Shown one piece after another: positions 46,687-60,402 of a stretch of DNA of 64,000 nt. Made by a program: the position numbers and the translations under genes. The stretch's first letter is position 1; every line of letters begins with the position of its first letter. The DNA lies in contig NC_091017.1 in assembly GCF_041296385.1 (NCBI RefSeq), positions 51,148,214-51,212,213 on the forward strand. Reading direction: 5' to 3'. Under the pieces are notes generated by a model. That model saw only the letters and a list, made by a program, of their open reading frames with translations. It was not told where the DNA came from and searched no databases. The DNA is from Aphelocoma coerulescens. Its lineage: Eukaryota; Chordata; Aves; Passeriformes; Corvidae.

Positions 46687-49600
46687 ACAGTGTGCTAGAG
46701 TTAGAAATGTCAAATCATTGTAGCATATATTAACCTATAATTTGTTAGAATATTAAAAAGCCAGTGTATTAAGTATGGTATTAATGCATTAAGCGATAGT
46801 TGAGCAAAAACAGAGACAGTAGAGAGATAATCAATGAGTTAGGTTTGCCTTAGGCACTACTTTATTACACCCTCTTTCAAAGTGTTTTCACGTGAAGCAA
46901 AAGAACAAATAACTTACATAGTGAAAACATTTCATTTCATACCATGAACCAGTTTTGGATTCCTCCTCTAGATGTGTTGCACACAAAACAAAGAGAAAAT
47001 ATCCCCTTTGTAAGCAGATGTGTATTTCTATTGGCCTTGCTATTTACTGTGAAGTCTGCTGTGAGGCATAGTGTTTATTTACACTCCAAAGCACTGGGAA
47101 GAACCTGAGTTTCACTGTCAGTCCCAAGGTTTCCTCCATTAGAAAAAAATTTGGGTTTAGACCAACCCATCTCCCCAGGCATAGAACAGATGTACACATT
47201 GAAAATAGAAGATACTAATAAATTAGTTTGTATTGCAGAATTAATGACTGTTGATGAACATTAGTTCTTTAAACATTTAGAAAATAATGAGCATTTTGCA
47301 AGGCAAATGAGGGATTGTTACTTGTCTCTTCCTAAATTAAAAAAAAAAAAAAAAAGTTGAATGTTATGACACTGGAATCCCAGGGGAGATGAAAAATACT
47401 TGTGCAGCTTGGAGGAGATAAAAGAAAAACAAGAATACCAATTATTTTTTGAGAGAAGTCCATGTCAAATGAGACTAAATTGTATGAAAACTTAAAGAAT
47501 GAGGCAGTATATATAGCACATTGGCAAGATCTTAGGCATTCCCTCATCAGAAAAAGGGAAAAGAATAAATTAGGCACAAGTTACAAGAAAAAGAGCAAAA
47601 GTACCATGGTCGGTCAGGTGGAGACAACACATTTGGCTGACAAGAAAGCAAATCAATGTGCAGCACAGTGCTGCCTTCTCCTTTTCATCTTTTATAAACT
47701 TAACAGAGCATTTTGCAGGGAGGATAAAAGCTGCTGACCGGTGGAGCCATCCCAGCAGAGGTATTCCCTCATTCTTGGCAGTGCTTTACTGCCTTTTTTT
47801 CAGCTGGGTACCAGGGCACAGGGCCAGCAGCTGCCTGGGCCAGGACTGGGGGGTCTGTGCAAGGACAGAAAGGTGTCCCATACTCTATGTTTAAATCAGA
47901 GTTGTTGCCATTTAAGTGAGAAAGCTGTTGTGTTATTTATTGTTCACTTATGCATTTTCCCCACATGTAAAATAAATATACCATTTATCAAGGGGATCCA
48001 GATTCAGTAGCACAGACCAGGAGATTACCTCAAGAATTACCTGAAGTGGCAAACTGCTGTTTTAAAGCCCAGCCTCTGTGCTTTCACACTGCTTTCTCCC
48101 CAGTCTGACCACACACATCAAATTACACGGCTATCAACTGAACAATAAGCTGGCATACTTCTTTATCCATTGGAAGGATGAAGGACCAGACAGACCATGC
48201 ACATTTGCAGCCTCTTTCTTGTACATAACCTTGTGCAAGTGAGGTTGCCCTCCCTGTTTTTCAAACCTACTAAGCAGTTGCAAGTTAATTTATTTACTTC
48301 TGACATTATTTTAATATCACTGATCAAACAACCTTCCAGATCCTGGCAAAGGTTAGAAAAGCCCAGCGTAGAATACCTAGGAGCCAGACCTCTGTCCAAG
48401 CACAAAATGCCTCTCTAACCAGTTCATGAGGCTCTTGAGAAGGAGTAAAATGAAAGGACAAAGTTGCTGCCATGTCACCCATGTCTAGGATCTGCACATG
48501 GAAGCTGTTGTACTTCACACCACTATCAGCTCTGAAAGCAGATTTATGCAAAAGTAACAAAGAATAAAACACTATGCTTTCCTGAAGCTCAAAGTTGCCA
48601 TAAGATATTAATTCTTCTACTAAATCCAAAAACTCACTAAATGCAGTCACTTAAACCCGTGGATTCACCACAGAGGCATTTCAGCATATTGGTGACATTT
48701 CATTCCTGTCCTAAAAACCTTCATCAGAAGTCAAGTGCTGACTACCGGACACCTGCAGTTGTTTGCAGCCATCTGTATCTGCTTCCCACTTCACAGGGGA
48801 TCTCTGGTAGTGTTTAACTGAAATATCAAAGGTAAACATCACTGGAATGTTTTCGAGGGCAATCTTTGAACAGTAAAAGAAGAAAAGAACTCACTTTCTT
48901 CAGTTACCAGTTCCAGCGATTACAAGGTGCCAGCACATGGTATAATCAGTCTGTATTTTCCTGATTTAAATCACCCAATAAAAAGCCTGAAAACAGCCAC
49001 TGAGCTTTTAATTCCTCTCTTTTTTTACTGAAACAGAAGACTGCCTCACATCCCCATATACCAAGAGGTTAAAAAAAATATTGATAGAGGTTTCTCAAAG
49101 AAATTAATGCCTTCAACTTCTTAGCTCTCTAGGAAAAGTCTGACATCAGTTATCTGCTTACCCATATCATGGTAACCACTACATGATTGTAATCAATGTA
49201 GCTTACTACTTACCATGCAGCACCACTAAGTATTTTTGTTTTATTTTTAATATTATAAATTATTCCAAGTTTGGAGCTTACTTGCTGACATTTTATAGGT
49301 TGCTCATTGAAATTTGATGCTCATTCTAACAAAGAGTTTTTCCTGCAGCTTTCTAAGATAGTTTAGAAACAAAGACCAAGCTGCCTTTTTTTTGCTGACT
49401 GAGACCAACAATGCAAGGTCCTACAAATGAGACTGATGGGGCTTTAAAAAAACCACAGTTGCACTCAGGAAAGGGCATAAAACAGGTATCCAAATGTCCT
49501 CTTTGTTTGCAGACTGGTAGGTTAGCACAAACTTCTGAGCTTAAAATCACAGGAGAGAACTGAAACTTGTAAGCAACAAGAGAGCAATGAGTAATTGCAA

Positions 49601-51105
49601 TTAATTGTGAGAAGAGCAAAGCAGGCACTGCAGTCCCTGCAGGCATTGGGAATGGAGGCAGAATTCAGCATGAGCTCCAGCCATGGAGCACAGAGACCAA
49701 AGCAAACACACACAAAGCAGCACACGTGAAGGTCACCAGATAACAGTCTGAATGACTAAATACTGCTAGAGCCCTTCCCAGCACCACCCCCAAGCAGCCT
49801 TGTCGTGCCACCATTTGTAGGTTTACTTGTGATGGTACAGCTGTCTATTTCTTTAAATTTTGACACCAGCTACCTTCCCCACTGGATCAAGTCTCTCAGA
49901 TGTGAGACCACTGATGCTCTTCAAGACACAGCAATAAACATGTACATAGAAGAGTAACTCATGTTCCCCAGGGGCCGAGCTGACTCCACCACCTCCTCAC
50001 ACACCTCACTTTTGAAGTGTGTAATAGAAACACACACTCCTTTTGCCTCTTTCCTCAAGCAAACCTGGCACCACTCCAACGAGCATGTAGTGAAACCTTG
50101 CATGCACTGCCTCTGCTCCCATGCTGGCATGTATTTCTCCCTGCTGAAATCACTTCTCCCAGCACTGGCACTTTAGGATGGCAGTGCAGTGATCTTGCTC
50201 TTTGTGCAGCTGCTATAAGGCTGGTATTTACACAAGGACTGCAGAACTGAGATTAGGCAGTCTAGTGCTGGTCTATGAAATTATGATGCATGAAGTGATT
50301 TCCCTAATTCGTTATTTGGGATAATAATTAGTTCTATTATGTATTACATTATATTTAACAACAACATACTTGTGAATTTATATACACACACCTTTACTGT
50401 GTTATAATATTTTAATAAATACTTTATTCTGTAATTCAATAGCTCCTAATAATTAGAACCACAGATGTAGAATCTGCATTTACAAAAATACTGTTAATGT
50501 TAGAATTCTTTCCACACTTGTATCATTTTTGAAGGAAAAAAAAAGGCAGGATTCTTTGGGGAGTGGGACTTACTTGTTCATTTGGAAGGTAGGATTGAAG
50601 GGAATCAAATTGATTCACAAAACGACAAAATATAAAACCAAGCCAAAGCATTTGCTGAGGTGTTTCTCCTATTATCCCCACTGTTTTTCTGTTTCCTTGT
50701 GAATGAAGCAACTTCATAGTCTGAAAATGCTGAATTTACAATATTCTAAAGATTTAAATTATGAACTCAGTATTTTATCCCAAACCATACTGCACTGCGA
50801 AGGTGAAATGAATATTAAAAAAAAAGCCTTGTCAATAATTTTCGGTTTGATTTTCTTCTTTCCCTCCTAGAAATCAAGGTTAAGATTTCAGGGTTGCTTT
50901 GAGAAATATTTTTTTTCTTTAGCAATCCAGTTCAATTTCCTTCAAATTCATTTAGAGTTATCAAAACTTTTTAAAAATTCTTATTTTAACATTTCATTTT
51001 AAGAAAAATCCTAAATGTCTAGTTTAGGTATTTAGAACATCAACTGCCTTTCAGAAATAAGAATACTCATAATTTGGGTAACTCATTCTGACGTTTGAAG
51101 CCTTT
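46687..51105. other. Non-coding stretch, no gene seen
   Basis: AT-rich, with a 17-base poly-A run at 47339-47355. Donor-like minus-strand sequences (GTAAGTAG near 49210, GTAAGTCC near 50567) follow stretches without convincing coding signal. Frame 50523-50717 minus contains a protein-like run before the donor at 50567 but no recognised family. Confidence 0.5.
47339..47355. repeat. Poly-A run
   Basis: Seventeen A residues, no retroposed gene recognised beside it. Confidence 0.9.
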
Positions 51106-51341
51106 AAACAGGACAAGAGAACACAGCCTCAAGCCACACCAGGTTGGACATCAGGAAGAATTTTTTCTCTCAAAGAGGCTGCCCAGGGAGGTAGTGGAGT
51201 CACTATCCCTGGAAGTGTTCAAGAAATGACTGGATGTGACACTCAGTGGTACGATCTAGTTGACAAGCCAGTCAACTAGTGTTCAGTCAGAGGCTGGACT
51301 CAAGGTCTTTTCCAACTTTAATAATTCTATGATTCTGTGAC
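51106..51341 (+). mobile_element. CR1 LINE 3' end, plus strand
   Basis: ACAGGACAAGAGAACACAGC, CACCAGGTTGGACATCAGGA, GGCTGCCCAGGGAGGTAGTG, GAGTCACTATCCCTGGAAGT, and the end TAATAATTCTATGATTCTGT. The middle contains the doubled motif AGTTGACAAGCCAGTCAACTAGT, which is a small local inverted repeat. Confidence 0.93.
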
Positions 51342-52419
51342 CCAAATAAAGCAAATACATTAGAGGAAGAGTGAAGTGAATTATAGGCAGCCATAAGACA
51401 TCTTCTTGGCATGCTCTACCCAGAAAAAGCAAAACACTGCACAAATGTGTCCAATGGCATACAAATATACACAATATTGCACTCAAAACATTACTTAAAG
51501 TATTATTACTATTCATGAGATAAGAATTAACAGGTTAGAGAACTGAAAAACTGAAGCTGACTTAATGGGCAGCTAGGCAACATTTTTTCTTCTTGTTTAG
51601 AAACAAAGGCTTGACTTACGACACAGCAGTCATGCTTTGCTCTGCAGACCAAATGATTCATTTCCTCACAAACCTTTTTAGTGCAGTCAGTATTGTATCA
51701 CCAGTGTGCCACATGTAGGCTCTAGCCATGCAGATCTAGTCACAGCTCTACAGTACAAAAATACTTAGAATTTATGGAACATATCTTTCTCTATATAGAA
51801 AACAAATATTAAATTATGCTAATTATTATAGCTCTCCAACTAAAGCAGGGTCAAACTTAAGGATAACACCTTCTAAAAGCTACGTAACATGAAAAGACAA
51901 CAGTGATACTACTGTGGGGAACTTGCATTAGTAGTTTACATGTGGTAAAAGTAATGAATGAAAATTTGTAAAAGCTACATGATAATCATAATCAGCAGCA
52001 GGGTCCATAGTACCATCTGGAAAGAACTGATTGCATATACATAACAGAGAGTCATTGCTTGGGCTTTTGTGGATTTACTGCTGGACACCTGGGACTCTGT
52101 CGCACATTACAGAGTATTGCTCTTCAAAATAAAGCTTTGCATAAACAAATGCACACAACAAATTTGACATGCAGTTTAGTTGTGTGCCTGGGCAAAACTG
52201 AGTGAGTCTGGTCCCTGGGAGAAATGGGATCAGACACCTGTGGTCAGCTGTGCCCACGCCCCAGATGGGTAGCAATACAAAAGAGTATAAATCTCAGAGA
52301 GTCAAAGGTTCCCAAAGTTCAAAAGAGGTCAGTGAGACAGACTGGACATGGGGCCAAAAGCCTTGAAGGGAAGGGTTAATACTACAGAGCACACTGGAGG
52401 CAAGGAGGATGTTTCTGCT
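51342..52419. other. Non-coding stretch, possible old LTR
   Basis: No gene recognised. Between 52070 and 52330 there is an AATAAAGC, a GTATAAATC and a GC-richer block (GTGCCCACGCCCCAGATGGG), a combination seen in LTRs, but I cannot match it to an LTR family or set boundaries. Confidence 0.4.
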
Positions 52420-52770
52420 TGAGATTCCCATGGGCCCTGTACTCGAGCATGTCCAGGTCCCCCTGGATGGCATCCCATCCTTCAGGTGTGCCAATGGCAC
52501 CATTCAGCTTGGTGTCGTCTGCAAATTTGCTGAGACTGCATTCAATTCTATTGTCAATCCTATCATTAATGAACATAATAAATAGCAGTGGTTCCAATAT
52601 GGACCACTGAGGGTCACCACTGGTCACCGATATCCATCAGGACTCTGGATGCAATGGTCCAACACGTTCCTTATTCATCTAGCACTCCCCCCATCAAACC
52701 CATCTCTTCCCAGTCTAAATGTTGAGGGATCATGTCAAAGGCTTTACAGAAGTCCAGATATGTAAACAAA
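52420..52770 (-). mobile_element. CR1 LINE internal fragment with reverse transcriptase motif, minus strand
   Basis: The minus strand reads part of CR1 ORF2: a PLLFIMFIND block, then the catalytic FADD motif in SKFADDTKLNGAI and a DAIQGDLDMLE block. DNA blocks also match, for example the inverted TTTGCTGAGACTGCATTCAA and AAGGCTTTACAGAAGTCCAG. Unlike most copies here it is an internal piece without the 3' tail. It has lost most of ORF2 and the untranslated end, so it is inactive. A poly-A run lies just to the right. Confidence 0.9.
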
Positions 52771-52776
52771 CCCTTC

Positions 52777-52790
52777 AAAAAAAAAAAAAA
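52777..52790. repeat. Poly-A run beside the CR1 fragment
   Basis: Fourteen A residues right of the CR1 piece, followed by CAACAAAC. CR1 itself does not end in poly-A, so this run has another origin. Confidence 0.85.
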
Positions 52791-55301
52791 CAACAAACTT
52801 TTGACTCCAGTAGTGAAGGTAGTAGGAGACCAGAGGAACAATTGACTGGCTCAAAACAGCCAGGTGGGAAGTGTTGGGGGGACAGGGTGAGTTCTGCGTA
52901 CGTGGAACGATGCGCTGCTCCACACCCCGACCCCACTGAGCCTTAGTCAGCCTCTGGTCTGGCCAAAAATGGCAGCCTGACCTCATGGCCTGTGGTGAGC
53001 CCTAAAATGGTGCCAGCCTGGCCCAGGAAACACTAAAGCACAGTCCTGGGAGAGGAGGGTCCAGCAGACCAGAGCAGGAAAAAGGACAGCAACACATGTG
53101 CTGAGTTGGCACACTCCATTGGATCCTAGGGTGGTGATATACTTTTCTCTCTCTCTCTTCTCAAAATATATTGTAAATCAGACTAAAAAATTCCAGTCAA
53201 TACCTTAGTAAGTACCTTGTGTCTGGATAAGTTATAGTTCACCAAGTTAAAGTTTGCTAAGTGTGTGAAGTGCCTTACTTTGTCTGGATGTTGTTTTAAA
53301 TTTTGCCAAGTACTTTATTCTACCTGAAAGTTCTAAAATTTGCAAGTAAAAATTTGTTGTCAAACTCCCTGAGAATTTTGTTCTTTCTGCCATGTATTGC
53401 CCAGAGTGAATCAAACTACCTTCTGCTAAACCTGCCGAGTGGGCCAGGGCATTACAAAGGTGATTTCTCAAAGCAGACAAGCCGCAATTTCTAAATAAGC
53501 ACACTGCAAATAGAATGAGGAAAATGCAGTCTAGCAGCTAATGCCACTGTCACAGTTCTGTTTGACAAACAGAAGCATTTGGCATCTTGTGAGAGTCACA
53601 AATGGGACTTCAGCTTCTCTTTCACTCTGACAATGTAGAACAGTCTCACAAAAACACCTGGGCTGAGAAAGAATTACTTCAGTGACCCTTCTGGCTTACA
53701 GCCAGCCCATCTGCCTCTTACTGATGCAGCCTCTGTCTGGAAAGGCTCCTGAAGAGTGCCAGAAATGGGGAACTTTAGGCATTGGGAATGTATCCTTTAA
53801 CTGCTGGAAAGGGTGTTCCAGCAGGCAGGTGCATGAGGAGTTGTAACCTTGGGCCAAATGGAGCCTTCACTTCACATCTGAAGTAACCATTGTGTGCTCC
53901 AAAGCTTACCTACATTGGTGTTTTCCTGGCCTCCTGTCTGAGGAAACACAATAACCCGAAGCACAGTTTGTCAGATATCAGGTGTTGGTATCAGGCTACC
54001 AGATCCCAGTAGCTCGTGACAGTGTTCAGCAGGCTGTGTGGGTGCCTGAAAGATTAATCTACTTGCCAGAAAAAACACAGCAGGGCTCTTCAGTACAACC
54101 CACCCTTGCGCTGTCAACAGGGGATGTTGGAACAGGGTGGCTGGGAAGAGCATCAAAACCCACATATATGAGCTGAGGGTGTCTGTCCTTCCTCCAAACA
54201 TGAGCAGCAGATGAAGCAATGACTGCCAAAGCTTCAAGGCTGAGAGCAGTATGGCACTGTTCATCATCATAGCCCCCAGATGGGCCAGCGTAGGCTACTG
54301 CAAAATACCTACCAAGCTTGTAACAGGATCCGGAAAGGACAAAAAAATCAGCTTACTTTTATTTTTTTTATCAACTTACAACCCTGACAGCTCTGTGAAG
54401 TCCTGGCACTTCCTTTCTTTCACTTGCAAACTTGTCAATCTCCAAAACAACAGCAAACAAAGAACCCCCAAAAACCAAAATAAATTGAAAAATGCTTCTT
54501 TTACATCTTTTATTTTGCTCACCCACCTAAGACCAGTATGGTACAGAATAGTCTCTACATCCCCAGCATGGATCTCTGTTACCTGATTGGAGTAACGGGT
54601 GGTCATTCCCCACTTGAAAAGACCAAGAAATCATTTATGATGGGTCTCCTAAAGCATGAATGCTAAGATCGAATTGTGGGCTCTCAGCTAAGATTTAGAA
54701 GACAGTATAATCTTGAGAGGAAAGACGGTGTCATTTTCTTCCAGCTTTTAATTACTTCTGTCCCACAGTCTCCAACATAACTTTCCCAGTCATTGATTTC
54801 ACCTCCCTCGGCTCTTTGTTGACTTCTTACTTCGTCAATCCCAGTTTGAAGCTGTCAAGGCTTCTGGTATACTGGTATATCTCTGCCAGCAACCCAACTT
54901 CCCAGCCACCAGCTCACTCTGTATCCTAGTCTTCACAAGTCCCAGTCATCTACCCTTCACATTCATCATGTCCCATGTTCAAGTACTATCCTACCAGCCC
55001 AGAGCATGTACCCATGCTCTCCAAACCTGCTCTTCCCTATGTCAGCTGGATCTCAGGCTCTTCCAAGGATCCCATGGTGCTTTCCTCCCTCACACTTTCT
55101 GCCCAAGCACCAGCAGAGGAATCGCTATGAAAGGAGAGAGGAGTGGATGTCAGAGTTGATCCAAATCAAGAGATCACAGTGAAAGCTCTGAACTGCTCTG
55201 CTCACATGCCCTGCTCACTTTGGAGACATCACATACAGGCTGCCACACACAGCACTGGTAACGGAACAAGGTACAATCTGATCAGCACCAAGTGCATAGA
55301 T
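52791..55301. other. Unresolved non-coding stretch, LTR-like in part
   Basis: From 52830 to about 53480 composition changes to GC-richer sequence (CAGGAAACACTAAAGCACAG, CACACCCCGACCCCACTGAG), then a TCTCTCTCTCTCT tract at about 53145-53160, and then T-rich sequence with loosely repeated TGTCTGGAT and CCAAGT units. This could be a diverged LTR or other repeat that I do not know. The remainder to 55301 shows no gene; plus-strand frame 53982-54176 has no domain. Confidence 0.4.
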
Positions 55302-55820
55302 GTTGAAGATTCAGGAGACTAGAAGAGACCTTGAAAAGTAATCCATTCCACCACAGTGCTCCAGAAAGAATTCAACTATATTTATGCTGTTCCTGATTAA
55401 TATTCAAACAACATTTGGTGATGCTAAAATCATGAAAATCCAAATTCAGTAATCTATTCCATTGCTTCAACCTTATTAGTGCTGAACCCACAACATGTCA
55501 TCTGGTTGGGCACAGGCATGAAGAATGTTGCTTCACAAGAGCTTTGTGACATTAGAAAGGTATCATGTCTTGTTCACCATGACACTCTTCATTCTATGAG
55601 CTGAAACAACTCCAGACATTTCAACATTCATTCATAAGCCATTATTTTCATTCCTCTCCTCTGGATACTCTCCAGTTCATACACATTTTTGTTGAAGTGT
55701 GCAGCCTACCCGTACATGGTGTCACAGTTGAGGAGGACTTCTCATGTCTTTCATGCTGTTGTCCTATCTTATGTATCAACATAAAATATTTGTTTTTACT
55801 GCAGCAGCAACTCGAGTAAT
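55302..55820 (-). mobile_element. Old CR1 LINE fragment, minus strand
   Basis: Diverged but collinear with inverted CR1: GAAGAGACCTTGAAAAGTAA, then CATTCCTCTCCTCTGGATAC, TCTCCAGTTCATACACATTT, TTGTTGAAGTGTGCAGCC and GGTGTCACAGTTGAGGAGGA. The divergence is higher than in the other copies, indicating an ancient insertion. The right-hand boundary is approximate. Confidence 0.75.
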
Positions 55821-58800
55821 CTACCATGAAAGAATTACTGCCCCATCCCTTCCTTATACAGTTGATAACTACAACACCTTTGTCTAGTTGAAAACCTTAA
55901 TTTTAATTCTGTTTCCAGCATACTCACAGTCCCGCTCCAATTGCTACTGCAGATGTACCAAGTACCACTGAGGTCACTGTTAAAAATACTCTGTAGCACT
56001 GGGTGTTGAATAAACATGTAATCTCTCATCTTATTTGCTAAAATTTTCACACGTGAGTGTATGAAAACGACAATATTCTGTAGACTTAAGACAGAAAATT
56101 TGGGCAGATTTTCATGAAGACAGTTAAAATGAAGATCAGGCAAAGGACACCGCCTTAGCAGGATCGGGAGCCTAACTGAAAAAACAGAACAGTACCATGT
56201 TTCTGAACTATCTTGGGATTTTTTAACAAGGCAAAACAACTAGTCTAATTCTCAACTAATTAATTACTTAAAATTTAACATGAGTCATAAATACATGCGA
56301 TGAACTACAGACCACATGGCTAAAATTTGCCAAAGTTATAAGCAACAGAAAAGAGGTTCTACAACATGGGAGGCAGTTTGATTTTGTTGGCAGATGAATC
56401 TGCTCAACCCAACTATCTCAAGTATGTGCCAGCAGATACCCAAAGATAAACAGATTCGCAGGGCTTTCTGTCATTATTTTTCCCATCTAGCCCAAACTGT
56501 TCCACAGATCACTGTAATTGTACCTTTTTCTTTTTTTTTTCTGTGCTGAAGAGTTTCAAATGCGGCTTTCTTAAAAGCCACAGAGAAAGACAGCATGTTA
56601 CTTTGAAGAAAATCAACTTTCTTTGAAGAGCAACATAAAAGTCAGAATTTTGTATGGTTCGTTTCACTTCAGTTCTTTTCATCACACTCCCTCCACATTT
56701 CAGCTTAACAGTAAACATAATCTTTAACGTGCAGCATCCTCCTACAGAAGCCTCACCACAAATCACAGACCGAGCTGCTTTATGAAGCTGCCCAAGTCTG
56801 ACAGCTGACTTTCAAAACATGCTGAGTAATGAAAGAGATGGTCAAGCATGCCAGCAAAATGGACAGTAGATAGCACTCCCAAACACTAAAGTGAGGAAAG
56901 TTTTTACTTATTTGGGTCATTTTCATAGTGGTTTTTTTGAATGCAATAATGGAGAAGAAAATAAGCCTTTCACATGTGTTATCATTAAAACGATAAGCCA
57001 TTTCAAAACACTGTTGGGATGTGAATTAATTGAACTAAAATCATCTGCATATGAAAGTATTTTCTTAAATGGCCTTGTTAGAGGCATTAAACTGTTACTC
57101 CTATGATTTGGTACACAGCATACATATACAAAGAAGAAACTGAACTGTGTTTAAAAATGTATTAATGTACTTTACACATTTGTAGTGGCATGTGAATCAG
57201 CTTCACTCAATGTGTGGCAAAACAGCACCATAAGCCACTACCCAGGATAACATGCAGCAAGATCTCTATGTTTTTCTTCCCATCAAACTTAATTACCAAA
57301 TCACTGTGATTTGGCCCATGTGATGCACTGGTCTTGAACAGCATTAATTAAAATTTGTTACAAGTCAATTTTATTTCTTTGTAAGGCTTCACCAGTATAA
57401 GTGAAAATGCTGAATGTGAAGAAAGGATAAATGCTGCATGGCTCTGACAAAACATATTTTAGCTCTTAAAGAGAGAAGTTGTGTAATATGCCGTGCAGAG
57501 AATCAAAAGGAGTGAAAATCCCTTCAGGAAATGATGGGAAACAATAAGTGTAAGATCTACACAGCAACTGATTGTTTCCTAAAGGCAGAACTCATGGAGT
57601 CTCCATGGAAACAAACATACCTTTTATCCATCACTAACTGATTTAAATAACAGATAAAAAATAAAATTTGGCCCCTCCAGTGGAAGCACTAATGTGATTA
57701 AAATTAACCCCATAACTTTAGGTTGCCTTCTATCATACTACTCAACATCAATTAATTCTATTTTAAAGTGCACTTTATACAACTTTATTACATCTTGTTC
57801 AAATACATTGGCTCAATGACAACGTGCAGGTGTTTAGAGCATCTCAACATTTAGAGCATCTCAACATTTACATCATGCTGATGGCAGCTATTATGCAACA
57901 ACATTGCCCTGAGTCTTTTGATTCCAAAGAAATTGACTGTACTTTTCTAACATGCCAATAGTAGGCTTATCCATTTTTGCCATGGTACTCTTATTTGGGC
58001 CTTTATGGAATAAAGATTGCATTGATTTTGTGGGAAGGAAAAAAAAATCCCTCTAAACTATCAGAGTCAGCAATTTTAAAATATGAATAATTCAGATTAT
58101 TAAAAAAAAGTCTTGGCTTGTGAGGACAAAAAGTCAAAACACAGTCATTCAAGCTTACACTGTCTATTTAAAAATTCTGTTTATGTTAGATTTCATTCTA
58201 AAACAACCAAATATATTCATATTCATAAATTCATCATCACATTTCATTCAACACTTATTATGCCATGTGTTTTTCATTTAAAAAGAGCTTATATGATACA
58301 TCTATAGTAGAAATATTGAAATAACTCTAAACTACATTACTCCCAGACAAATCCATTTTCAGTGACTGAGATACCTGGCAAAACACTATTCAGAGTGACT
58401 AAGAGCCAAAGCAGAAGAAACTGCTTAACTTATTTTTATTGCTTTACTCAGAAGTGTGAAAGCAAAATGGCTGCCTTTTAGTATCTGTATTTAAAGTGAA
58501 ATATTATTGCCAAAAAATATTTTTTAATAGTTAATAAATTTCATTAGGGTTTTAAGGACCTGTATGTTAAAAAAAACCAAAAACATTTTACCCAGCGCCT
58601 TTCCAGTTCACAAATGCTTACTACCTGTGCAACCTCACAAAAAACAGACCAAAATAAGACCTATAAGGAACAAACTTGGGGGGGGAAGAAAGAAAAAAGT
58701 CAATGTCTTAGCACAGGACCCAGCAAGTCATTCATACTTCAGACCGTGTTTGCTACCAGTGCACTTCTAAAAATTCTGTTATGCAGTATATAGGAAAAAA

Positions 58801-59985
58801 ATAATATTCGCTCCTAAGTGTGAAGCAATTCTCTCTAAAATGCAGGGTTGCCCAAGTGTATATTTGAAAACAGCCCTTAATTTTAGAACAGGATATGCTA
58901 AGATAAATTTTCCTATTGGAGAAAAATAGACCCAACACCAACCAGCAGCAACCTCTTTGCTATGTGCCATATTTACCAATAAATATTTCCAAGGTAATTC
59001 TTGTCATTATCCAACTGGAATACAAATAAATATACAAATCACTTTCACATAAAATTTCGAAACGCTTCATAGTGTTCAATTCAAGCTAATTGTTGGAATG
59101 AAATCTTCAAACACAACCTCTAATCTGATAAACTGATAGCAGCCAAGGAAGAGTTGAATTTGTCTATTTGATGAATTCCTGACCTGGATTCAAACCACCC
59201 AAAGTAAGGAATACACAGAACTGCTAACTACTGCAGTATCAATGGCTTTGTTAAAGAAACTCATGATAACATTTACACCCATTGATTAATGTTTTGGTAT
59301 AGTTACAAGACTTAATTGTCTATGCAAGGTGCAATTAGATTTATTTCAGTGATGGGAATTTCTTGAGCATGCATTACTAAATACCAAATAAAATTCAGTT
59401 CTGGCTCTAATTTATCATCTTTAATCTGTTAAAACATGTTACTGCTATCAGCTATCTTAAATAACCCGGAGTCTAAGAAGAGAGCTCTTTTCACACAATA
59501 CCGTTTAAGGTGTGTACAGAAAATCTGTTTGGGAGTGTAACAAACTATATTATCTATGTATCTATTATCGACAGAATACCTATTATTAGGCCTGTGGTTG
59601 CAAATTACTCTTCCCTTTCTCCGTGGTCCCATCCCCCCAACAGCAGATCATTTTCAGTGCCATTATTGTCAGGCATATTAAATTTTCAGGATGCACAGTT
59701 GTGGTTTCTAGGTCTCTATTTACCCCTTGAACTGTGCTTTTAATTGGGCATTTTTACATTTAAAATGACAGAGTAGAGGCATGATAACGTTTTACTTACT
59801 ACAGCTACGGAGAACCGATTTGTAACTGACTAGTGGCAATACCAGCACCATTAATTAAAAATCCCCAAACCGTCATTCATTAAAAATCACTCCATGACAT
59901 AGAAAAGATGCTCGTTACAACCATTTCTGTCGCTGAAAGAGCCGCTTTCTAAGTGAGGAGATGGCGCAAGACAAGGGTTTCCCAG
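55821..59985. other. Non-coding stretch, no gene seen
   Basis: AT-rich DNA left of the CpG island. Contains the tandem duplication at 57833-57866 and a G run near 58679. The 134-codon minus frame at 55835-56239 has no recognisable domain. A minus-strand donor-like GTAAGTAAA lies near 59795. Confidence 0.5.
57833..57866. repeat. 17-bp exact tandem duplication
   Basis: TTTAGAGCATCTCAACA is present twice in direct succession, followed by a partial third start (TTTA). Confidence 0.9.
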
Positions 59986-60010
59986 GTGAATGGTATTACC
60001 TCTGGCTTAC

Positions 60011-60154
60011 CTGCTCCAGCTGTTGGCGAAGGGTAAGGAGCCGGGACGCGGCCGCGCTGCCCGCCCGGCGCCGAGCGCAGCCGGCTCGGTACGGTAGCGC
60101 GGCGGCACTTGTGTGACAAATGCCTTACGGGAGCTCGAACAAAGCGATGCTGCT
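60011..60154 (-). other. Candidate first exon A, minus strand, probably untranslated
   Basis: The minus-strand sequence ends CAACAGCTGGAGCAG followed by the donor GTAAGCC at 60010. The last 15 or so codons in one frame read SAAASRLLTLRQQLEQ, which looks like a coiled coil, but this frame has a TAA upstream and no ATG, and a second frame is also open without ATG. It is therefore best regarded as 5' untranslated sequence. The start shown (after TTCTCTAG) is arbitrary. Confidence 0.35.
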
Positions 60155-60402
60155 CTAGAGAAGCATCGCAGGGAACAAAGTCATCTCTTTGACAGCTCCT
60201 GCTTTTTTTTCAGCGAAGCTGAAACAATACAGGACTCCCCGGGAAAACGCTAACAAAGGGGAAGCAGAAGGAATCGGAGAGAACCAGCCCAGCCATTGAA
60301 TTCCGCGGCAGCAGTGAAGTGACACCTTCTGAAAATCACCCGCACGCCCCCTTACACCTTCCACCGAACAAAGGCAGCCCAACACGGCAGGGAACTACTT
60401 AC

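Noticed and set aside
53982..54176. Retroviral integrase C-terminus (reading AVWVPERLIYL)
   Set aside because: Only a few residues are suggestive, with no catalytic DDE part or neighbouring pol sequence.
60011..60154. Coiled-coil-like RLLTLRQQLEQ reading before a strong donor, as a coding first exon
   Set aside because: The frame has an upstream TAA and no ATG, and a second frame is equally open, so it is more likely untranslated leader.
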